From Promethearchaeia archaeon (GTDB taxonomy: Archaea; Asgardarchaeota; Lokiarchaeia; Sigyniarchaeales; SOKP01): a stretch of 64,000 nucleotides of DNA. Each line of letters opens with the position of its first letter. Positions within the stretch are counted from its first letter, which is position 1. The position numbers were made by a program, and so were the translations under genes. The notes under the pieces are model-generated. The model made no database searches and had not been told where the DNA came from. It saw only the letters and a program-made list of their open reading frames with translations. Where the stretch lies: the NCBI GenBank assembly GCA_029856125.1, contig JAHQWJ010000080.1, positions 62,001 to 126,000 on the forward strand. Direction: 5' to 3'. Shown piece by piece: positions 63,602 to 64,000 of this stretch.

Positions 63602-64000
63602 ATGGTAAAAATATCCAAGTTTGGAGAAGATTTTTTACTACTGGCACTCAGAATTGACAAACATATTAAAGGATATGTTGATTTTTATATTGGTCCAGAA
63701 AAACTCCGGCAAATTGTAGATCGTGAATCTCTAACAGCTCCAAACACGTTATTAAATGACTCCACCAATTTAATAAAACAAGTGGGAGCTCAAGGTTACG
63801 ACAAAGAACGCGAACGGTATATCGAAAAGTTATTAGTAGCTATGAAAACCTCAATAGAAATTTTAAAAGGTTCTGAAATTTCTATTAAAGATCAATTTTT
63901 AAAACTTTATGATGTAGATTTACAACCTGCTAAAGAAGCGGAGTTGGATAATGTAAAGGAAGAGATTGATGAAGCTTACAAAGGATCTGGAAGCTTAGAA
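63602..64000 (+). CDS. DUF885-type metallopeptidase paralogue (3' partial)
   Basis: ATG at 63602 opens a frame that runs off the window. The 133 visible residues align along their whole length with the N terminus of the protein at 4461-5672: both have the KFGEDFLLLALRI segment, KHIKGYVDFYxGPEK and KERERYxEK. The catalytic motif would lie beyond the edge. The two genes are about 58 kb apart on opposite strands. Confidence 0.85.
   Translation, partial: MVKISKFGEDFLLLALRIDKHIKGYVDFYIGPEKLRQIVDRESLTAPNTLLNDSTNLIKQVGAQGYDKERERYIEKLLVAMKTSIEILKGSEISIKDQFLKLYDVDLQPAKEAELDNVKEEIDEAYKGSGSLE

Overview
The window reads as a chromosomal segment of an Asgard archaeon, most like a Lokiarchaeia-type genome; that placement is inferred from gene content and no tree was built. 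It is AT-rich. It carries an archaeal 16S rRNA, intron-containing tRNAs, a thermosome, class I LysRS, archaeosine TGT, Trm5, two TFBs, Orc1/Cdc6, RPA, ABCE1, Tsr3 and aIF1. Alongside these are eukaryote-flavoured parts: MglA/Arf-like and Rab-like GTPases, tandem roadblock proteins, a V4R (TRAPP-related) protein and a RING-like zinc protein.

Layout. 1-4.1 kb: metabolic genes on + (DUF39-ferredoxin fusion, VOC protein, ThDP enzyme, SDR), two of them with non-standard start codons. 4.1-4.3 kb: a complete-looking mini transcription unit for a 9-residue peptide. 4.4-9.7 kb: a DUF885 metallopeptidase, then a minus-strand tRNA-modification operon (AK6-like kinase, tgtA, DUF371, trm5). 9.7-15.6 kb: tRNA-Ile, TFB, HIT and NIF3-like proteins, a Flp-type pilin, and two small regulators divergent around a perfect 13-bp inverted repeat. 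15.8-24.4 kb: ABCE1, LysS, a GHMP kinase and a shortened S10 cluster (uL3-uL4-uL23). 24.5-32.4 kb: a Tad/type IV pilus assembly set (ATPase, small anchored protein, TadC-like platform) and an operon joining Orc1/Cdc6, a winged-helix regulator and a prepilin peptidase. 32.6-36.5 kb: a surface protein, eS17, UPF0148, tRNA-Glu, a divergent TFB and small ORFs. 36.6-40.4 kb: two MglA-like GTPases and a tandem roadblock protein. 40.5-42.4 kb: a structured leader, 16S rRNA and intron-bearing tRNA-Ala with no 23S behind them. 42.5-49.1 kb: YchF-like GTPase, membrane HerA/VirD4-like ATPase, thermosome, Tsr3 and a second tandem roadblock protein. 49.3-54.7 kb: an island built on three tRNA-Leu(TAG) genes, with a duplicated ~1.1 kb unit and a beta-helix surface protein cassette bounded by a tRNA 3'-end repeat, followed by tRNA-Glu and tRNA-Asn with unusually placed introns. 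54.7-64 kb: a broken P-loop gene, a Rab-like GTPase, aIF1 without a standard start, a PfkB kinase, RPA, a HisA-like protein, a RING-like protein, MfnB, ProC and the start of a second DUF885 gene.

The observations most worth following are: the aIF1 gene, which opens only from an AUU codon (or needs a frameshift) and overlaps a 5-codon GTG ORF, together with ACG and CTG starts elsewhere; the tRNA-Leu-bounded cassette island; D-loop and T-loop tRNA introns; the cloverleaf-like element at the 5' end of the rRNA leader; and the 9-codon mini-gene. I saw no CRISPR array, transposase or integrase.
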